Source of the DNA: Acheta domesticus | Lineage: Eukaryota; Arthropoda; Insecta; Orthoptera; Gryllidae | Length of the DNA: 64,000 nucleotides | NCBI GenBank assembly: GCA_031308135.1 | Contig: JAHLJT010008756.1 | Span: forward strand, 66,948,026-67,012,025 | Direction: 5' to 3' | In this document: positions 59,330 to 64,000 of the stretch, in pieces | How the letters are laid out: each line of letters opens with the position of its first letter | Numbering within the stretch: the first letter of the stretch is position 1 | Made by a program: the position numbers and the translations under genes | Notes under the pieces: generated by a model | Databases searched by the model: none | Seen by the model: only the letters and a program-made list of their open reading frames with translations | Told to the model about the DNA's origin: nothing

Positions 59330-62300
59330 CTGCACTCTATGCAAGTTCTGTGGTCGACGGAAGAGAAGTTTAGAATCTTAAACAAGTTATCACACGTTCT
59401 TGCAAGCCCCCACAATGCCGTGGACGGACAGTTCAGAACACCGGATAAATTGAAGGGAGCTGTGGCCGCCATTGTAGTGGATGACTAGCGCGTGCGTTTC
59501 AAAGTTAAGGCTGTGTCCAGCTGTCTTCACGTGTTTCAGTCGTGTTTTGAGAGTGTAACAGAAATAATAAGATACAATGAAACTCCACAACAAATGACCA
59601 CACTGCGGCCATTGTTTTCATACATGTTATGTCATTATAACAATATTATAGATACGAACATTTTCATTAATTTCTATGTCCCGTTTTATTTTAGACAGTC
59701 ATATTTACAGGTTTATTATTAATTACATATTGAATATATATACATACAGGGGGAGTCACGTAACTTTAGCACCTCCTGTAACTTTTGAACGGTTGAAGTT
59801 ATTGCAATGCAGTTTTCACAGAAGTGCATGAGGGAATGGGGCTAATTGATACGTGAATTCATTTCTGTTTTATCACTTGTATTTTACGAGATATTTGAGG
59901 TAACTTTGTTTTTTCAAATGGAACTATACATAACATAATACATAGTACATAATTATAATTTACACCAATTTCTTTTACTTAAAACATAAAAGGTAGAAAA
60001 TATTCAATTTATTTTAGTTAACTTGTTTTACTGAAATCCTAAATATTAAAAAATTGTAATTTAGCTTATAAGAATTTCTTTTTATATAAAATAGACCTGA
60101 AGAAGAGGAAAAGGGCTCCTTGAAATGGTAATGTTTCACAAGTTCCACACTACATTTTTATAAAATTCCAAAAATAAATTATTTTTATTAACCTTTTGGC
60201 TTTCAATAAGTACCAATATGACAGTCTAAAATAACACTGGACAAAGAAATCTAATTATAACCCAAAGACAGAAGATAGTGGAATATGAACATTTTGACAT
60301 AAAAGGCCTACTAACTGTCCAAATTCATTTTTTTTCCCTTTGTGAATTCAACTGAATGAAATCTAGAACAGACTATGACTTGTTCCTTACCTTCCTGGTC
60401 ATGGTGGTGACAAAAACAAACATTAATGAGGATTTCATGTACATTTTTCTACATAAACATATTTAATATTTCTTTATTCCATTTCACAAGAAAAGGTGGA
60501 AACCTACCAAATTATTTTCCTATAATATCTTTTTAAATATTTTCTGTTTGGAAGAAGCTTCACAACTACACAAATAGATTATTAGTTGATTAGATAGCTG
60601 TGTGGTTCCAACCTGTCTAGATCTGTGTGTACCCCTTATAACTTCTCAGAATATACAAGAAAGGTTATTAGTTTTTTCTCAGCAAAAAGAAGTCACAACA
60701 TGAATAGGGATATTATTATTCCTCTTTTGTTTATCATTATTTAAATTATAACATATAACTTTTTTAAAAAACTGAAATTTATTTATTACATCTGATTGGT
60801 TCAATGCTAAAAATAAATACAACTACACTCACAGGCATGACTGAGCCGAGTAGGGAGATGTTGGAGGAGGGGACACTTACTGTAAATTAATGATAGTTAT
60901 TATAGAGTAAGTATTACACAGCAAACACCTGAGCATGAATGCTCATTAACGTTATTCATCTTTAGTAACATCTTTTAAAATAAATTTTAAAAACTTCTGA
61001 ATTTGAGGGTGAAACAAAAACAACTGTACATGAATACAACTTTATTTGTCATTACTATAACAAAAGGCCTTTTATCCTTCGTAATCAATTATTAATTTAG
61101 GAACAATACTCTTTTGTTAAGCTGTTGCCTCAACATTTGTTTGTGGAGTGTCACACTGTTTGTAAGTTGCTACATGGTGCAAACTAATTTTCATATAAAT
61201 GTTCACTATAGCTTTGACTAATAAAATAATTTGGCTTTCAGGAAACAAGTTGTCACTGGCATGCATTTCTAGTTCCTGAAAGACACAAATGTCCTGCACT
61301 TTTTCCAGTACTTGGATTTGCGCACTTAAACTCACATTGCCTTGGGGTGGCATTCCATTTTTCATTACTTACTTATATCAAACTTTTTACATAGTGAACA
61401 TATTTTTCTTAACCATCTTATTTCACGAATGTTTTCATACACTGAAATAATATATGTATACTGCAGAAAACAGCCAAAGACCAATACTAACTCGCTATCA
61501 GTGGCAAAGAACTCCAAATGATACTCTCTACCCACGTTCTAAGCACGTTTCTTCCACTACAATGGCGGCGGGCAACCCCTTCAAATTATTCCGCGACAGC
61601 AGCGCTCTCAGTGAGTCTAGTTTATTTCCAATGTCTTTGCGTTCTTGTCCTCTAATTTTCGAGACGCTTTATCTCACCAAGGTCAGCGTTTGTATTTTTC
61701 TTTAGTCTAGAAATCAACGCAGCTTTTGTATGGCATAAAATCTTTTTCTAAAAACTGTAGTACACCTTCATTTCGTTTCGGAAATGCAGGTTAACTCTTT
61801 TTATGACATTCTTTTATTATATAAATTCGCCTGTGATTTAAAATCTAAACTAGTGGTACTACAACAAAGCATAGACTCTCATATTATTTCTAACGGTGTA
61901 TGTAAAATCAGTGCGGCTCAGTGGTTCCATGCATTGAGGTGCCAAAAATCTCCTTAAGTAAAAATGTCGTAGGCAATAAATAACTACAAAAGTTATCTTC
62001 TACTATTGTTTCCCATTACCTGCTTTTAATTTCCCGCCTTACTAAGTACTTACGTAGTTATTAGGAAGTCTTAGCGTACCCGTGCGAGAAATCTCGCATG
62101 TTATCCCATCCTTTCCCTATCCTTCCATTTCCATGTTAAGATGGAAAGTTGTCAATGAAACGTTTGTTTAAAACTAGTGGTGCTAAAACAGCACTTACTT
62201 TCTCGCCTTTAGTAATGGTTATGAAATACTATTTATACCACAATTTCTCTCCGAATTAACAAATTGCAGACATCATTTTTTGTGTAACTCATTTAAAATC

Positions 62301-62840
62301 GTAGAACATTTGATACAAAAAATAAAAAGTTTCAAGCAATAGATTTTGATTCAAAATTTTAAATGAAAATATATTTCTGGCGTTGAATTCATTGTATAAG
62401 GTATGCAATGTATTCACGAAACATATCGGATGAGTTTTTTAGCCTTACAATATTCTTTTCAAGCATTATGCGAAAACGTAAAATAATTAAAAGTTAATAA
62501 ATAATACGATACTGATAGCGTTGCCAAACAAATGCAAATAGATCAAAAATATACACTAGCAATTATTAAACACTATAGTATTATAATATTCTCCAAATAA
62601 ATTAAAGTATAAGTTTATATTAACGCCTCTTGTTATCAGTACCTGTCATTATCTTATATCGCTTTCTGTGCGGCGTTACAATTACAGGCTACGTTACAAG
62701 CAACAATGATGGCAAATTCGTATGGAATACATGTTTTGCCAATTAGCAGTGTTAATACCGCTAGAAAGAAAATGGAAATGGATAGAAAAATATAATAATT
62801 AAATATAATATTTTTTCAATTTCAATTCAGTTTTATTAGC
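59330..62840. other. Intergenic DNA upstream of gene C
   Basis: No convincing host gene. It holds a repeat-like sequence at about 59745-59935 (GGGGGAGTCACGTAACTTTA and CACCTCCTGTAAC), two short ACTAGTGGT(G/A)CTA pieces like the 1.6-kb family end (61850, 62175), and one orphan minus frame listed separately. Confidence 0.5.
61117..61365 (-). CDS. Unrecognised 82-codon frame followed by AATAAA
   Basis: Starts MKNGMPPQGN after an in-frame stop two codons upstream, and ends ATA-stop. The second half reads ILLVKAIVNIYMKISLHHVA, which resembles a terminal helix of transposon proteins more than a host enzyme. AATAAA lies at 61041-61046, 70 nt after the stop. It may be the last exon of a transposon or an unknown gene. 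No family can be named. Confidence 0.25.
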   Translation of the reverse strand: MKNGMPPQGNVSLSAQIQVLEKVQDICVFQELEMHASDNLFPESQIILLVKAIVNIYMKISLHHVATYKQCDTPQTNVEATA

Positions 62841-62841
62841 A

Positions 62842-63480
62842 ACTAGCTGGCACCCGGTGCGTTGCTGCCGCAGATGAAATAATTGAAAGAATATTCCTCT
62901 CCCCCTTTTTTTTTCTTTCTCCACCCTATTTTTCTCCTCTCTCCCTCCCCCTATATTTTCCTCATCTCTCATTTTCCTCACTCTCCCTCTCTCTCTTTTT
63001 CATCTGTGTCTCTTTTCCCCCTCTGTGTCTCTTTTCTCCCCTCTCTGACTTTTCCAGCTCTCTATTTCCCATCTCTCTATTTCTCTCACCCTCTATTTTC
63101 CTTCTCTTTCACTATTTTCCTTCTCTTTCTCTATTTCCCCCTCTTTCTCTATATCCTTCTCTTTCTCTGTTTCCCTACATCTCTCTGTTTTTCCTCTCTT
63201 TATTTTCTTTCTCTCTCTTTTCCCTCTCTTTATTTTCTTTCTCTCATTTTTTCCACTTCCCTCTCTCGCACTTCCCTCTGTCTTTGTCCCTCCGTCTTTT
63301 CCCCTCTCCTTTCATCAACTTGCGCCGGCTGCTCCTCGTGTTCTCCTCGACCTCGCTCCACGGCACATGGCAACGCCCAGCAACAATGAAGCTGACGTGA
63401 ATCGAGAGATGCATTTCACTGAAGCGCCATCATGTGCTCTAGAGCCATCTAGTGGAGTTACAATAAATGTACAATTCCTA
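62842..63480 (+). repeat. Repeat with CT-rich core
   Basis: Opens CTAGCTGGCACCCGGTGCGT and GCTGCCGCAGATGAA, a common way for arthropod repeats to start. A long pyrimidine tract (about 62885-63310) follows, then GAGCCATCTAGTGGAG. A further related piece (GGTCCAGTCATTC) lies at 63690. The 168-codon frame in the tract is low-complexity. Confidence 0.55.
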
Positions 63481-64000
63481 CGTACTTACCGCAAGTGCAA
63501 GCAATAAGTTGACACATTTTTATCGCAATTAGATGCCTGGTACAGCAGCACATTAAGCACGAACCAACAAACATTGATTTTCATATATTAATTTTCTGTA
63601 TAATTATTTTTCGTGAAATTTTCCGATATTTTAATAGTTATTCTGCTATTCGGGGCAGAGATGAATCCAACAAATTGGAGGTAATTAAAATTGGTCCAGT
63701 CATTCTTGAGTTATAAATGGTTTAATTAACCCGACTTTGTTTTATTTACTTCGAATCTGCACGTCTTAGAGCAGGTGGAGTAATATTGAGAAGCGCCGGA
63801 CCAGCAAAAATGTAATAGAATGTTCAAAAAAATCTCATCCTGTAGTATACGGTATGAGAAATGTTAGCTTTTAGGGCCCTACAACGCTTTGTGTTACGTG
63901 TATCGTCTGCAAAATGTGATTTGGCAGTATAAAAAAAAGAAAAAAAGAACACAAGGGGAATAAATTATAATATATGAAAAGTAGAAGACGGAGGAATCTC
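63481..64000. other. Right edge, no gene recognised
   Basis: AT-rich DNA, probably the tail of the preceding repeat up to about 63745 (GAGTTATAAATGG, CCCGACTTTG). Nothing else supportable. Confidence 0.4.

Noticed and set aside
61563..61611. Possible first exon MAAGNPFKLFRDSSAL with a GTGAGT donor
   Set aside because: The start region CCACTACAATGGCGGC and following bases recur at 59465-59480 in reverse, so it is more likely a repeat end; no downstream exon seen.
62883..63389. 168-codon frame rich in F, S, L and P with apparent membrane segments
   Set aside because: Reading of a pyrimidine-rich tract within a repeat.

Overview
The window is nuclear DNA from an AT-rich arthropod genome, most likely an insect. 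It has spliced genes with GT-AG introns, tRNA-derived SINEs, non-LTR retrotransposons, Tc1/mariner, hAT, pogo-like and MULE-like elements, and many microsatellites. Nothing in it looks prokaryotic. A cockroach or termite-like insect is a guess from repeat content and intron size only.

The genic content is a tandem array of three genes on the minus strand, all encoding classical short-chain dehydrogenase/reductases (SDR) of the 15-hydroxyprostaglandin dehydrogenase [NAD(+)]-like family. Gene A (coding exons 2137-11192) runs off the left end: its last exon is not in the window. Gene B (21402-33176) and gene C (43539-56910) are complete. Both have six coding exons of 93, 121, 107, 174, 149 and 136 bp and encode 259 residues. 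Each gene has a short noncoding first exon with a promoter-proximal TGACGTAA element (12.9, 34.6 and 59.3 kb). The NAD-binding TGxxxGIG motif, the acidic residue that selects NAD, NNAG, and the Asn-Ser-Tyr-Lys active site are present in all three.

A and B are recent duplicates. Exons, introns, promoters and several kb upstream align collinearly (about 2.05-17.17 kb with about 22.4-40.67 kb). The two copies differ mainly by mobile-element insertions, so each copy gives the empty site for insertions in the other. A carries a TA-flanked MITE, two LINE pieces, a tRNA-Leu-like SINE and a decayed hAT element. B carries a 2.09-kb MULE-like element with a 9-bp target duplication, a 1.38-kb pogo-like element, SINEs and three copies of an unclassified 1.6-kb repeat family. 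One of those copies is split by a near-perfect palindrome (69-bp arms) between 12-bp direct repeats. C is more diverged. Its introns hold several SINEs, a mariner transposase interrupted by a LINE, and a degraded tyrosine-recombinase (Crypton-like) fragment.

The rest (about 17.2-21.3, 40.7-43.4 and 59.4-64 kb) is intergenic DNA with repeat debris and no convincing host gene. Most long open frames outside the SDR exons are microsatellite, SINE or transposon sequence.
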